From: Rubellimicrobium aerolatum
GTDB taxonomy: Bacteria; Pseudomonadota; Alphaproteobacteria; Rhodobacterales; Rhodobacteraceae
Length of the DNA: 64,000 nt
Assembly (NCBI RefSeq): GCF_017872975.1
Contig: NZ_JAGGJP010000007.1
Span: 116,208 to 180,207 of the forward strand
Reading direction: 5' to 3'
In this document: in pieces, positions 43,551 through 51,760 of the stretch
How the letters are laid out: every line of letters begins with the position of its first letter
How positions within the stretch are numbered: position 1 is the first letter of the stretch
Translations under genes and position numbers: made by a program
Notes under the pieces: generated by a model
Databases searched by the model: none
Told to the model about the DNA's origin: nothing
What the model saw: the letters and a program-made list of their open reading frames with translations, nothing else

Positions 43551-44636
43551 ATGAGCGCGATGGCGGCCAGCGAGGTCCTGATCGACTGCCAGTCGGTGTG
43601 GAAGGTGTTCGGCGACAACGCCCGCGCGGCGCTGCGGGCCATCGCCGACCGGGGCCTGAGCAAGACCGAGGTCCTGCAGGAGTTCTCCTGCGTGGTGGGG
43701 GTGTCGGACGCCTCGATCCAGGTGCGGCGGGGCGAGATCTTCTGCGTCATGGGCCTGTCGGGGTCCGGCAAGTCCACGCTGATCCGGCTGCTGAACCGGC
43801 TGATCGAGCCGTCGTCGGGCCGCATCACCGTCAAGGGGCAGGACCTGTCGGGGCTGCGCGGGCAGGCGCTCCGCGACATGAGGGCCAAGCACATCGGCAT
43901 GGTCTTCCAGAGCGTCGCGCTGCTGCCGCACCGCACCGTGCTGGAGAACGCGGCCTTCGGGCTGGAGGTGCAGGGCGTCGCCAGGGCCCGGCGGCTGGAG
44001 GTGGCGCGCGAGGCGCTGGCCCGCGTCGGGCTGTCGGACTGGGCCGGGCGGCTGCCGCGCGAGCTGTCGGGCGGGATGCAGCAGCGGGTGGGGCTGGCGC
44101 GCGCGCTGGCCGCCGACCCGGAGATCATCCTGATGGACGAGCCGTTCTCCGCCCTCGACCCGCTGATCCGGCGGCAGTTGCAGGACGAGTTCCGGTCCCT
44201 GACCAAGGAGCTGGGCAAGTCGGCGGTGTTCATCACGCACGACCTCGACGAGGCCATCCGCATCGGCGACCGCATCGCGATCATGCGCGACGGGGTGATC
44301 GTGCAGGTGGGCACCGCCGAGGAGATCGTGCTGAACCCGGCCGACGGCTACGTGGCGGACTTCGTGGCGGGCATCTCCAGGCTGCATCTCATCAAGGCGC
44401 ATTCGGTGATGTACGAGCCCGCCGCCTGGGCGCGGGCGCGGCCCGAGGTGGACGTGGGCGCGCTGCCGCGCACACACCCGGAGGCCGACATCGACGCGCT
44501 GATCGGGATGGTCGTCGGGTCGGGGCAGGAGGGCGTCGCCGTGGTGGACGGCGGGCGGATCGTCGGCGTGGTGACGCCGCGCGGGCTGCTGCAAGGGGTC
44601 CGGGGCACCGCGCCCGCCGACCTTTCGGTCGTCTGA
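43551..44636 (+). CDS. proV: Glycine-betaine-type ABC transporter, ATPase
   Basis: A 361-residue ATPase of the ProV/OpuAA family. Before the ABC core it has the typical extension SVWKVFGDNARAALRAIADR with LSKTEVLQEF. Walker A is GLSGSGKST, the Q-loop MVFQSVALLPHRTVLEN, the signature LSGGMQQRVGLARAL and Walker B IILMDEPFSALDPL. A C-terminal CBS-like half (DIDALIGMVVGSGQEGVAVV) probably senses ionic strength, as in OpuA relatives. AGGAG lies 8 nt before ATG 43551. The next gene starts 14 bp after its stop. Confidence 0.94.
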   Translation: MSAMAASEVLIDCQSVWKVFGDNARAALRAIADRGLSKTEVLQEFSCVVGVSDASIQVRRGEIFCVMGLSGSGKSTLIRLLNRLIEPSSGRITVKGQDLSGLRGQALRDMRAKHIGMVFQSVALLPHRTVLENAAFGLEVQGVARARRLEVAREALARVGLSDWAGRLPRELSGGMQQRVGLARALAADPEIILMDEPFSALDPLIRRQLQDEFRSLTKELGKSAVFITHDLDEAIRIGDRIAIMRDGVIVQVGTAEEIVLNPADGYVADFVAGISRLHLIKAHSVMYEPAAWARARPEVDVGALPRTHPEADIDALIGMVVGSGQEGVAVVDGGRIVGVVTPRGLLQGVRGTAPADLSVV

Positions 44637-44650
44637 GGGAGGGGCGGGGC

Positions 44651-45493
44651 ATGGCGGACGCGGCCTTCATCGAAGCCTTCGACGACGCGGTCGAGGGCGG
44701 GCTCGACTGGCTCGACGACCACGGCGGCGGCGTCTTCGACGCGATCCGGCACGCGCTGGCGGGGGTCTACGACGGCGTGGAATGGCTGCTGCTGGCGCCG
44801 CCGTTCTGGGCGGTGGCGGCGCTGGCGCTGGTCGCCGGGTGGCGCGTGGTCGGCTGGCGGTTCGGCGGGCTGGCGGCGCTGGGGCTGGGGCTCTGCGCGG
44901 CGATGGGCCTGTGGGCCGAGACCATGGAGACGCTGGCGCTGGTGGTGACGGCGATGGTCTTCGCGCTGCTGGTGAGCCTGCCGCTGGGGGTGCTGGCGGG
45001 CTATGTCCCGGCGGTGAAGCGGGCGGCCGAGCCGGCGCTGGACCTGATCCAGACGCTGCCGCCGTATCTCTATCTGCTGCCGGCCATCGCGCTGCTGGGC
45101 TATGGCCCGGCGACGGCGCTGGCGGCGACCTGCATCGTCGCGCTGCCGCCGGCGCTGCGGCTGACGGCGCTGGGCATCGGGCGCACGCCGCAGGAGTTCA
45201 TAGAGCTGGGGCAGGCCAACGGCATCCGGCCCTGGCAGATGTTCGCCAAGATCCGGCTGCCCTTCGCCTTCGCCAGCATCATGGCGGGCGTGAACCAGAG
45301 CCTGATGATGGCCTTCGGCATGGTGGTGATCGCCGGGATCGTGGGCTCGGGCGGCCTGGGCGAGACGATCTACGGGGCGATCCGCACGCTGGACATCGCC
45401 ACGTCGGTCGATGCGTCGGTGGCCATCGTGGTGCTGACGATCGTGCTGGACCGGCTGACGCAGGGCCTGGCGGACAGGGGGGCGCGGGCATGA
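44651..45493 (+). CDS. proW: Glycine-betaine-type ABC transporter, permease 1
   Basis: A 280-residue permease of the ProW/OpuAB type with six hydrophobic segments and the conserved LDLIQTLPPYLYLLPAIALL and EAA-like loop ELGQANGIRPWQMFAKIRLP. VNQSLMMAFGMVVIAGIVGSGGLG is the family's C-terminal mark (quoted in parts: VNQSLMMAFGMVVIAG, GSGGLG). Its stop overlaps the second permease start by 4 nt. Having two permease genes implies a heterodimeric membrane domain. Confidence 0.93.
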   Translation: MADAAFIEAFDDAVEGGLDWLDDHGGGVFDAIRHALAGVYDGVEWLLLAPPFWAVAALALVAGWRVVGWRFGGLAALGLGLCAAMGLWAETMETLALVVTAMVFALLVSLPLGVLAGYVPAVKRAAEPALDLIQTLPPYLYLLPAIALLGYGPATALAATCIVALPPALRLTALGIGRTPQEFIELGQANGIRPWQMFAKIRLPFAFASIMAGVNQSLMMAFGMVVIAGIVGSGGLGETIYGAIRTLDIATSVDASVAIVVLTIVLDRLTQGLADRGARA

Positions 45494-46329
45494 GCCTTGG
45501 GGATCTGGCGGTGTCGCCCGGCGCGTGGGTCGCGCCGGCGGTGGAATGGCTGAACGTCAACCTCCATCCGGCCTTCGCGGCCGTGACGCGGGCGGTCGAG
45601 GGGCTGCTGGGCGGCATGGAGGCGGCGCTCCTGGGGCCGCCGGCCTGGGGGGTGATCGTCGCGGCGGGGCTCCTGGGCTGGTGGCTCGGGGGCTGGCGGA
45701 TGGCGGCGCTGGCGGCGGGGGCGCTGGGCTTCTGCCGGGGCGCGGGGCTGTGGGAGGCGTCGGTGGAGACGCTGGCGCTGGTCGTGGTGGCGGTGGCGCT
45801 GTCGGTGCTGATCGCGTTCCCGCTGGGGGTGCTGGCGGCGCGGCGGCCGAGGGTCGAGGCCGGCCTGCGGCCCGTGCTGGACGTGATGCAGACGGTGCCG
45901 CCCTGGGTCTACCTGATCCCGGCGGTGATGATCTTCAGCCTGGGGCCGACGCCCGCGCTGATCGCCACGGTGGTCTACGGCATCCCGCCGATGCTGCGCC
46001 TGACGACGCTCGCGTTCCGGCAGGTGCCGCGGGAGTTCCTGGAGCTGGGCGAGGCCAGCGGCGCGGCGCCGCGCACGATCCTGTGGCGGATCGAGCTGCC
46101 GCTGGCGCGGCCGACGCTGGCGGTGGGGCTGAACCAGTGCATCCTGCTGTCGCTGGCGATGGTGGTGCTGGCGGGACTCGTGGGGGCCGGGGGCCTGGGC
46201 GCGGAGGTGACGCGCGGCCTGACCCGGATGGAGATGGGGCCGGGGCTGCGCGCGGGGCTGGCCATCGTCGCCATCGCGCTGCTGCTCGACCGGCTGTCGC
46301 GGGCCTCGCTGGACGGACGGCGAGGATGA
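45490..46329 (+). CDS. Glycine-betaine-type ABC transporter, permease 2
   Basis: A 279-residue permease clearly paralogous to the preceding one: VLDVMQTVPPWVYLIPAVMI, EFLELGEASGAAPRTILWRI, and LNQCILLSLAMVVLAG with GAGGLG. The ATGA overlap couples it to permease 1. Most ProU systems have one permease gene, so the pair is a distinguishing trait of this transporter, shared with some alphaproteobacterial systems for betaines such as choline or proline betaine. Confidence 0.92.
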   Translation: MSLGDLAVSPGAWVAPAVEWLNVNLHPAFAAVTRAVEGLLGGMEAALLGPPAWGVIVAAGLLGWWLGGWRMAALAAGALGFCRGAGLWEASVETLALVVVAVALSVLIAFPLGVLAARRPRVEAGLRPVLDVMQTVPPWVYLIPAVMIFSLGPTPALIATVVYGIPPMLRLTTLAFRQVPREFLELGEASGAAPRTILWRIELPLARPTLAVGLNQCILLSLAMVVLAGLVGAGGLGAEVTRGLTRMEMGPGLRAGLAIVAIALLLDRLSRASLDGRRG

Positions 46330-46340
46330 GCGGCGCCTGT

Positions 46341-46377
46341 AATACATATTGTAGACATGACGGGATGCCGGTAGGTT
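46341..46377 (+). promoter_or_regulatory. Second shared motif and promoter before the DapA-like gene
   Basis: AATACATATTGTAGAC (46341-46356) repeats 12 of 16 bases of the site before the transporter operon. A -35-like TTGTAG (46349-46354), 17-nt spacer and TAGGTT (46372-46377) could form a promoter. The A/T-rich patch stands out from the surrounding GC-rich sequence. Confidence 0.45.
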
Positions 46378-46414
46378 CCGGCCAGCGGGGCGGTCCCGGC
46401 CAAGGAGTGATCGG

Positions 46415-47353
46415 ATGAAGTTCGAGGGCATCTACACGCCGGCGGTCACGCCGCACGACGACGACGGCGGCATCGACCGCGACGGCTTCCTGGCGGTGAT
46501 CGAGCATCTGGTGCGCGCCGGGGTGCATGGCATCATCGTCGGCGGATCGACGGGCGAATACTACGTCCAGTCGCTGGAGGAGCGCGAGGAACTGGCCGCC
46601 CTGGCGAAGGACGCCATCGGCGGGCGCGCGGCGCTGATCGTCGGCACCGGCGCGGTCAAGCCGGAGGAGTCGATCCGCATGGCCGCCTACGCCGCGCGGA
46701 TCGGCGCGGACGCCATCCTGATCGGCTCGCCGCCCTATTCGGTGCCGACCGAGCGGGAGAACGCGCTCAACGCGCTGGCCATCGACCGGGCGGCGGATCT
46801 GCCGGTGATGCTCTACAACTATCCGGGGCGGATGGGCGTCCACATGGGCGAGGAGTTCCTCGACCGCGTGGGCCGGTCGCGCAACTTCTGCGCCATTAAG
46901 GAAAGCTCGGGCGACGTGAACCGCATCCACCTGCTGGCGCGGGACTACCCGCATATCCAGATGAGCTGCGGCATGGACGATCAGGCGCTCGAATTCTTCG
47001 CCTGGGGCGCCCGGAGCTGGGTCTGCGGCGGGTCGAACTTCCTGCCGGCCGAGCATATCGCGCTGTGGCGGGCCTGCGCGGTGGAGGGCGACTTCGCCAA
47101 GGGGCGGCGGATCATGTCGGCGATGCTGCCGCTAATGCGCGTGCTGGAGCAGGGCGGCAAGTTCATCCAGTGCATCAAGCACGGGGTGGAGATGGAAGGG
47201 CTGCGCGCCGGGCCGCCGCGCGCGCCGCTGAAGGGCCTGAACAAGGACGACAAGCGCGAGCTGGAGCAGGTCGTCCGGGTGCTCAAGACCACCGTGGCCG
47301 CGATCCTGGCCGAAGGTGACGTGTCCCATATCCGCGCGGAGGCCGCCGAATGA
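46415..47353 (+). CDS. DapA-family lyase/deaminase
   Basis: A 312-residue class I aldolase-fold enzyme of the dihydrodipicolinate synthase superfamily. The Schiff-base lysine is Lys162 in CAIKESSGD and the catalytic tyrosine lies in MLYNYPGRM (about 134-136). GGSTGEYYVQSLEERE replaces the GTTGE loop of DapA. In catabolic clusters such enzymes act as pyrroline-4-hydroxy-2-carboxylate deaminase or as keto-sugar-acid aldolases. The ALDH and FAD partners make the hydroxyproline-type deaminase the better guess, but the residues seen do not decide it. It is coupled to the ALDH gene (ATGA). Confidence 0.85.
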   Translation: MKFEGIYTPAVTPHDDDGGIDRDGFLAVIEHLVRAGVHGIIVGGSTGEYYVQSLEEREELAALAKDAIGGRAALIVGTGAVKPEESIRMAAYAARIGADAILIGSPPYSVPTERENALNALAIDRAADLPVMLYNYPGRMGVHMGEEFLDRVGRSRNFCAIKESSGDVNRIHLLARDYPHIQMSCGMDDQALEFFAWGARSWVCGGSNFLPAEHIALWRACAVEGDFAKGRRIMSAMLPLMRVLEQGGKFIQCIKHGVEMEGLRAGPPRAPLKGLNKDDKRELEQVVRVLKTTVAAILAEGDVSHIRAEAAE

Positions 47354-48852
47354 ACGCCGTTCTGACCATCGACGAATACTCGGCCATCGCCGCGAACGTG
47401 GTGCCGCCGACGGGGGCCTTCATCGACGGGGCGTTCCGGCCCGCGATCTCGGGCCGGACCTTTCCGACGGTGAACCCGGCGACGGGCGAGGTCATCGCCG
47501 AGGTCGCCTCCTGCGAGGCGGCGGACGTGGACTTCGCCGTGCAGAAGGCGCGGGACGCCTTCGAGGACGGGCGCTGGAGCAAGCTGCATCCGGGCGCGCG
47601 CAAGGAGGTGCTGATCCGCCTCGCCAAGCTGATGACGCGCCACGCGCACGAGCTGGCGGTGCTGGAGAGCCTGGATTCCGGCAAGCCGATCTACGACTGC
47701 GAGACGGTGGACGTGCCCGAGACGATCCATGTCCTGAAGTGGCACGCGGAGCTGATCGACAAGATCTACGACCAGGTGTCGCCGGCGTCGGACGACCACA
47801 TCGCCATGATCCTGCGCGAGCCGGTGGGCGTCGTGGGCCTCGTGCTGCCGTGGAACTTCCCGCTGCTGATGCTGGCCTGGAAGATCGGGCCGGCGCTGGC
47901 CTCGGGCTGCTCGGTCATCGTCAAGCCGGCGTCGGAAACGTCGCTGACCGCGCTGCGGGTGGCGGAGCTGGCGATGGAGGCGGGTCTCCCGGCGGGCGTC
48001 CTGAACGTCATCCCCGGATCGGGGCGCGGCGCGGGCGAGCCGCTGGGGCGGCACATGGACGTGGACATGGTGTCCTTCACCGGGTCCACCGCCACGGGGC
48101 GGCGCTTCCTGACCTATGCCGGCGAGTCGAACCTCAAGGAGGTCGTGCTGGAGATGGGGGGCAAGAACCCGGCCGTCGTGCTGGACGATGCCGAGAACCT
48201 CGACCGCGTGGCGGCGCACGTCGTCAACGGGGCGTTCTGGAACATGGGCGAGAACTGCTCGGCCGCGTCGCGGCTGATCGTGCAGAAGGGCGTGAAGGAC
48301 GAGCTTCTGGACCGCATGATCGCCCACGCGCGGGAATGGCCGATGGGCGAGCCGCTGGACCCGCGCAACCGGGTCGGCGCGCTGGTGTCGCAGGGGCACT
48401 TCGCCAAGGTGGCGTCGTATCTGGGCGGGGCCGAGACGGTGCTGATGGGCGGGGGCACCGAGAAGGGGGCCTTCGTGGAGCCCACCATCCTCGACATCGC
48501 GGACCCCGCCGCGCTGCCCGCGCGGGAGGAGATCTTCGGGCCGATCCTGTCGGTGCTGACGGTCGAGAGCTTCGAGGAGGCCATCCAGCTCGCCAACGAC
48601 ACGCCCTATGGGCTGGCGGCGTCGATCTTCACGGCGAACGTCAAGACGGCGATCCGGGGCGCGCGGGCGATCCGGGCCGGGACGGTGACGGTCAACAGCT
48701 TCGGCGAGGGCGACATCACCACGCCCTTCGGCGGCTTCAAGCAGTCGGGCTTCGGCGGGCGCGACAACGGCATCCACGCGCACGACCAGTACACGCAGCT
48801 CAAGACGATCTGGGTGGACCTGTCGGACGACGCCGACGAGGCGGTGGAATGA
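47350..48852 (+). CDS. Aldehyde dehydrogenase
   Basis: A 500-residue NAD(P)+-dependent aldehyde dehydrogenase with catalytic Cys303 (NMGENCSAAS), Glu268 (VLEMGGKNP), the nucleotide-binding Asn in PWNFPLLM, and SFTGSTATG. The closest families by eye are gamma-glutamyl-aminobutyraldehyde (PuuC) and alpha-ketoglutarate-semialdehyde dehydrogenases. In a hydroxyproline-type route it would oxidise 2-oxoglutarate semialdehyde made by the upstream deaminase. Start and stop overlap both neighbours by 4 nt, so the three enzymes are translationally coupled. Confidence 0.93.
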   Translation: MNAVLTIDEYSAIAANVVPPTGAFIDGAFRPAISGRTFPTVNPATGEVIAEVASCEAADVDFAVQKARDAFEDGRWSKLHPGARKEVLIRLAKLMTRHAHELAVLESLDSGKPIYDCETVDVPETIHVLKWHAELIDKIYDQVSPASDDHIAMILREPVGVVGLVLPWNFPLLMLAWKIGPALASGCSVIVKPASETSLTALRVAELAMEAGLPAGVLNVIPGSGRGAGEPLGRHMDVDMVSFTGSTATGRRFLTYAGESNLKEVVLEMGGKNPAVVLDDAENLDRVAAHVVNGAFWNMGENCSAASRLIVQKGVKDELLDRMIAHAREWPMGEPLDPRNRVGALVSQGHFAKVASYLGGAETVLMGGGTEKGAFVEPTILDIADPAALPAREEIFGPILSVLTVESFEEAIQLANDTPYGLAASIFTANVKTAIRGARAIRAGTVTVNSFGEGDITTPFGGFKQSGFGGRDNGIHAHDQYTQLKTIWVDLSDDADEAVE

Positions 48853-50195
48853 CCACGCACGTCGCGCGGCGGGTGCCGGTCCATCGCGGGCCGGCGGCCT
48901 GGTCGGCGATCCTGCCGGGCCAGCCCGCGCCGGTGCCGCTGGCCGGCGACGCGGTGGTGGACGTGGCGGTGGTCGGCGGCGGCTTCGCGGGGCTGTCGGC
49001 GGCGCTGCGGCTGCGGCAGATCGACCCCGGCCTGCGGGTCGCGGTGCTGGAGGCGGGGCGGCTGGCCGAGGGGGCCTCGGGCCGCAACTCGGGATTCATG
49101 ATCGACCTGCCGCACGACCTGTCGTCGGACGACTACGCCGGCCACGGGGTCGAGGCCGACCGGGCGATGATCGCGCTGAACCGCCGGGCCATCGCCTTCG
49201 CGGGCGAGGCGGTGGAGCGGTTCGGCATCCCCCCGGCCTTCTTCGACCGCGCCGGCAAGGTGAACGGCGCGGCGAGCGCGACGGCGGACGCGCTGAACGC
49301 GAGCTACGCCGCGCATCTGGCGCAACTGGGCGAGCCCGGCGAGCGGCTGGACGCGCGGGGGATGCGGGAGCTGACGGGGAGCGGGCACTACGTGTCGGGC
49401 CTTTTCACGCCCGGCACGGTGATGTTGCAGCCGGCGGGCTACATCCGCGGCCTGGGCGAGGGGCTGCGGCGCGACGGTGTGATGGTGGCGGAGACGACGC
49501 CGGTCCTGAAGCTGGAGCGCCGGGGCGGGGGCTGGGAGCTGGCGACCCCGCACGGGCGGGTGAGCGCGGGGGCGGTCGTCCTGGCCACCAACGGGCATCT
49601 GGAGAGCTTCGGCTTCGCGCGCGGGCGGCTCATGCACGTGTTCCTTTACGCCTCGATGACTGCCGAGCTGGGGCCGGAGGCGCTGAAGGCGCTGGGCGGG
49701 GCGCCGCGCTGGGGGATCACGCCCTCGGACCCGATGGGCACGACCATGCGGCGGATCGACGGGCCGCAGGGGGGGAACCGCATCGTCACGCGGAGCTGCG
49801 GCAGCTTCCTGCCGGGCATGGAGCCCGGCGAGGCGGGCCTGCGGCGCGCGGCGCGCGTGCACCGGCGCAAGTTCGACGAGCGCTTCCCGATGCTCCGGGG
49901 CATCCCGATGGAGTTCGCCTGGGCCGGGCACCTGTGCCTGAGCCGCAACGGCGTCTCGGTGATGCGGCGGCTGGACGACGGGCTGTTCGCCGCCTGCGTC
50001 CAGAACGGGCTGGGCACGGCGCGGGGCACGCTGACCGGCATCGGCGCGGCCGAGCTGGCGCTGGGGGTGGCGAGCGACGTGACGCGGCACTTCGGCGCCG
50101 AGGCGGAGCCCCCGCGGCTGCCGCCGCCGCCCGTCTCGACGCTGGGGGCCAACGCGGTGCTGCGCTGGCGCGAGGCGCGGGCGGCGCGGGAGTAG
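48849..50195 (+). CDS. FAD-dependent amine/D-amino acid oxidoreductase (DAO family)
   Basis: A 448-residue flavoprotein with a Rossmann motif VAVVGGGFAGLSAALRLRQ (about residues 39-57), the FAD-binding ASGRNSGFM, and a C-terminal DAO segment NGVSVMRRLDDGLFAACVQN. The layout resembles PuuB/OrdL-type amine oxidases and D-hydroxyproline dehydrogenases. It would oxidise a secondary or N-methylated amine to an imine, feeding the DapA-like enzyme. It is coupled to the ALDH gene and is the last enzyme of the unit. The substrate is inferred from context only. Confidence 0.88.
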   Translation: MTTHVARRVPVHRGPAAWSAILPGQPAPVPLAGDAVVDVAVVGGGFAGLSAALRLRQIDPGLRVAVLEAGRLAEGASGRNSGFMIDLPHDLSSDDYAGHGVEADRAMIALNRRAIAFAGEAVERFGIPPAFFDRAGKVNGAASATADALNASYAAHLAQLGEPGERLDARGMRELTGSGHYVSGLFTPGTVMLQPAGYIRGLGEGLRRDGVMVAETTPVLKLERRGGGWELATPHGRVSAGAVVLATNGHLESFGFARGRLMHVFLYASMTAELGPEALKALGGAPRWGITPSDPMGTTMRRIDGPQGGNRIVTRSCGSFLPGMEPGEAGLRRAARVHRRKFDERFPMLRGIPMEFAWAGHLCLSRNGVSVMRRLDDGLFAACVQNGLGTARGTLTGIGAAELALGVASDVTRHFGAEAEPPRLPPPPVSTLGANAVLRWREARAARE

Positions 50196-50270
50196 CGGCC
50201 GGCGTCGGTGGACATGGCGGGGGCGTGGGCCTAGGCTCGGCCCCCGGGCCTGCAAGGGAGGACGCGCGCG

Positions 50271-50972
50271 GTGGTGGACGGGGATGGCGGCTCCAGCCGG
50301 AAGAGCCGGGGCTACGAGGATCTCAAGCGCCGCATCCTGACCTGCGAGCTGGCGCCGGGCGACTACCTCGACGAGACGGAGGTGGCGCAGGCCTACGGGA
50401 TGTCGCGGCCGCCGCTGCGCGAGATCTTCCGGCAGCTCGCCGGCGAGGGGTTCCTGCTGATCCAGGAGAACCGGGGCGCGCAGGTCACGCCCATGACGCA
50501 CAAGACCTTGCGGAACTTCTTCATGGTCGCGCCGATGATCTACGCCTCGGTCGCGGAGCTGGCGGCCCAGCACGCGACGGCGGCGCAGGTCGCCCGGCTC
50601 CGGGCCGTGCAGGCGCGGTTCCGCGAGGCCATCGCGGCGGGCGACGCGGCGCAGCGCGCCACGCTCAACGAGCGGTTCCACGCCCTCATCGGCGAGATGG
50701 CGGACAACGAATACCTGATGCCCAGCCTCCAGCGGCTGCTGATCGACCACGCGCGCATCGGCATGACCTTCTACACCGCCGGATCGGACCGCTTCGCCGA
50801 GAGCCAGGCCATCGCCGCCGACCAGCACGACCGCATGATCGAGGCCATCGCCGCCCGCGACCCGGGGGCCTCGGCCGCGCTGGCCATCGCGCATTGGGAG
50901 CTGTCGCGCGAGCAGATGCAGCAGTTCGTCGCCGCCCCCGCGCTGGGCGGGCGGCTGGCGGCCGTGGGCTGA
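50271..50972 (+). CDS. GntR-family regulator (FCD type)
   Basis: A 233-residue regulator with an N-terminal winged helix (YEDLKRRILTCELAPGDYLD, MSRPPLREIFRQLAGEGFLL) and an all-helical FCD ligand domain (ERFHALIGEMADNEYLMPSL) including metal-ligand-type His/Asp positions. The start is GTG at 50271 behind AGGGAGG; a second GTG follows immediately. It ends the betaine-type gene set and is the best candidate to bind the AATACATA motifs before the transporter and catabolic units. Confidence 0.9.
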   Translation: MVDGDGGSSRKSRGYEDLKRRILTCELAPGDYLDETEVAQAYGMSRPPLREIFRQLAGEGFLLIQENRGAQVTPMTHKTLRNFFMVAPMIYASVAELAAQHATAAQVARLRAVQARFREAIAAGDAAQRATLNERFHALIGEMADNEYLMPSLQRLLIDHARIGMTFYTAGSDRFAESQAIAADQHDRMIEAIAARDPGASAALAIAHWELSREQMQQFVAAPALGGRLAAVG

Positions 50973-51009
50973 TGGGCGCGGCCAGGTGAGGCGGGTCAGG
51001 TGAGGCGCA

Positions 51010-51627
51010 TCAGGTTCCGGGCGGGCGCGGCGCGCTCCAGCCCCGCAGGACGCTGACGATCCGCAGGACGAAGGCGGCGGCGACCGCCGCCAGGGCCACG
51101 GCGGGCTCGGGCAGGCCGAGGCGGAGGCCCGCGACCAGCACCAGCCCGCCCACGAGGGCGGCCAGCGCGTAGATCTCCTCGCGCAGGACGCGGGGCACCT
51201 CGGCCACCAGCACGTCGCGGACCGCGCCGCCGCCGACGGCGGTCAGGACGCCGAGGATGAGGCTGGGCAGGGGGTCGAGGCCGTGGTCCAGCGCCCTGCG
51301 GCACCCCGTGACGGCGAAGAGGCCGAGGCCCAGGGCGTCGAGGACGAGGACGGGCTTTCGCAGCCGGTTCAGCGCGCGGTGGAAGAAGAAGCCGGCGAGC
51401 CCCGCCCCGAGGGCGGTCAGGAGGAGCCGCCCGTCGGTCAGCGCCGCCGCCGGGGTCGCGCCGAGCAGGGCGTCCCGGATCATCCCGCCCGCCAGCGCCG
51501 CCGCCACCGCCAGCGCCAGCACGCCCACCAGGTCGAGCCGGTGGCGCACGGCGAGCGTCGCGCCGCTGAGGCCGAAGGCGAAGGTGCCCACGAGGTCCAG
51601 CCCCTGGAGGAGCGCGGTCATGTCCAT
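51010..51627 (-). CDS. TRIC/UPF0126 (YicG-like) membrane protein
   Basis: A 205-residue protein of seven hydrophobic helices in two related halves, each with a conserved GG-x-x-RD motif: AGGMIRDALLG (about residues 46-56) and VGGGAVRDVLVAEVP (about 130-144). The family forms trimeric cation channels (TRIC) in bacteria and animals; in some bacteria relatives are linked to glycine. Its position beside the sarcosine/glycine genes fits but proves nothing. A 15-bp tandem repeat lies just upstream of its start. Confidence 0.9.
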   Translation of the reverse strand: MDMTALLQGLDLVGTFAFGLSGATLAVRHRLDLVGVLALAVAAALAGGMIRDALLGATPAAALTDGRLLLTALGAGLAGFFFHRALNRLRKPVLVLDALGLGLFAVTGCRRALDHGLDPLPSLILGVLTAVGGGAVRDVLVAEVPRVLREEIYALAALVGGLVLVAGLRLGLPEPAVALAAVAAAFVLRIVSVLRGWSAPRPPGT

Positions 51628-51643
51628 GGTCGGGCTCCGTGCC

Positions 51644-51733
51644 GGGGCTTGCGGGGTCGGGGCTTGCGGGGTCGGGGCTTGCGGGGTGGGGGCTTGCGGG
51701 GTCGGGACTTGCGGGATCGGGGGCCTGCGGGAC
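51644..51733. repeat. 15-bp tandem repeat, six copies
   Basis: Six head-to-tail units of GGGGCTTGCGGGGTC begin at 51644, 51659, 51674, 51689, 51704 and 51719. The first two copies are identical and the third and fourth differ at the last base only or not at all. The fifth and sixth have drifted. They lie between the AraC-type gene stop and the TRIC gene start, covering the TRIC gene's promoter/leader region. Confidence 0.92.
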
Positions 51734-51760
51734 GGCGGGGGGTGGCCGAGGCCGCTCCGG

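Noticed and set aside
51644..51733. Tandem repeats as a CRISPR array
   Set aside because: The 15-bp units are contiguous with no spacers and no cas genes are nearby.
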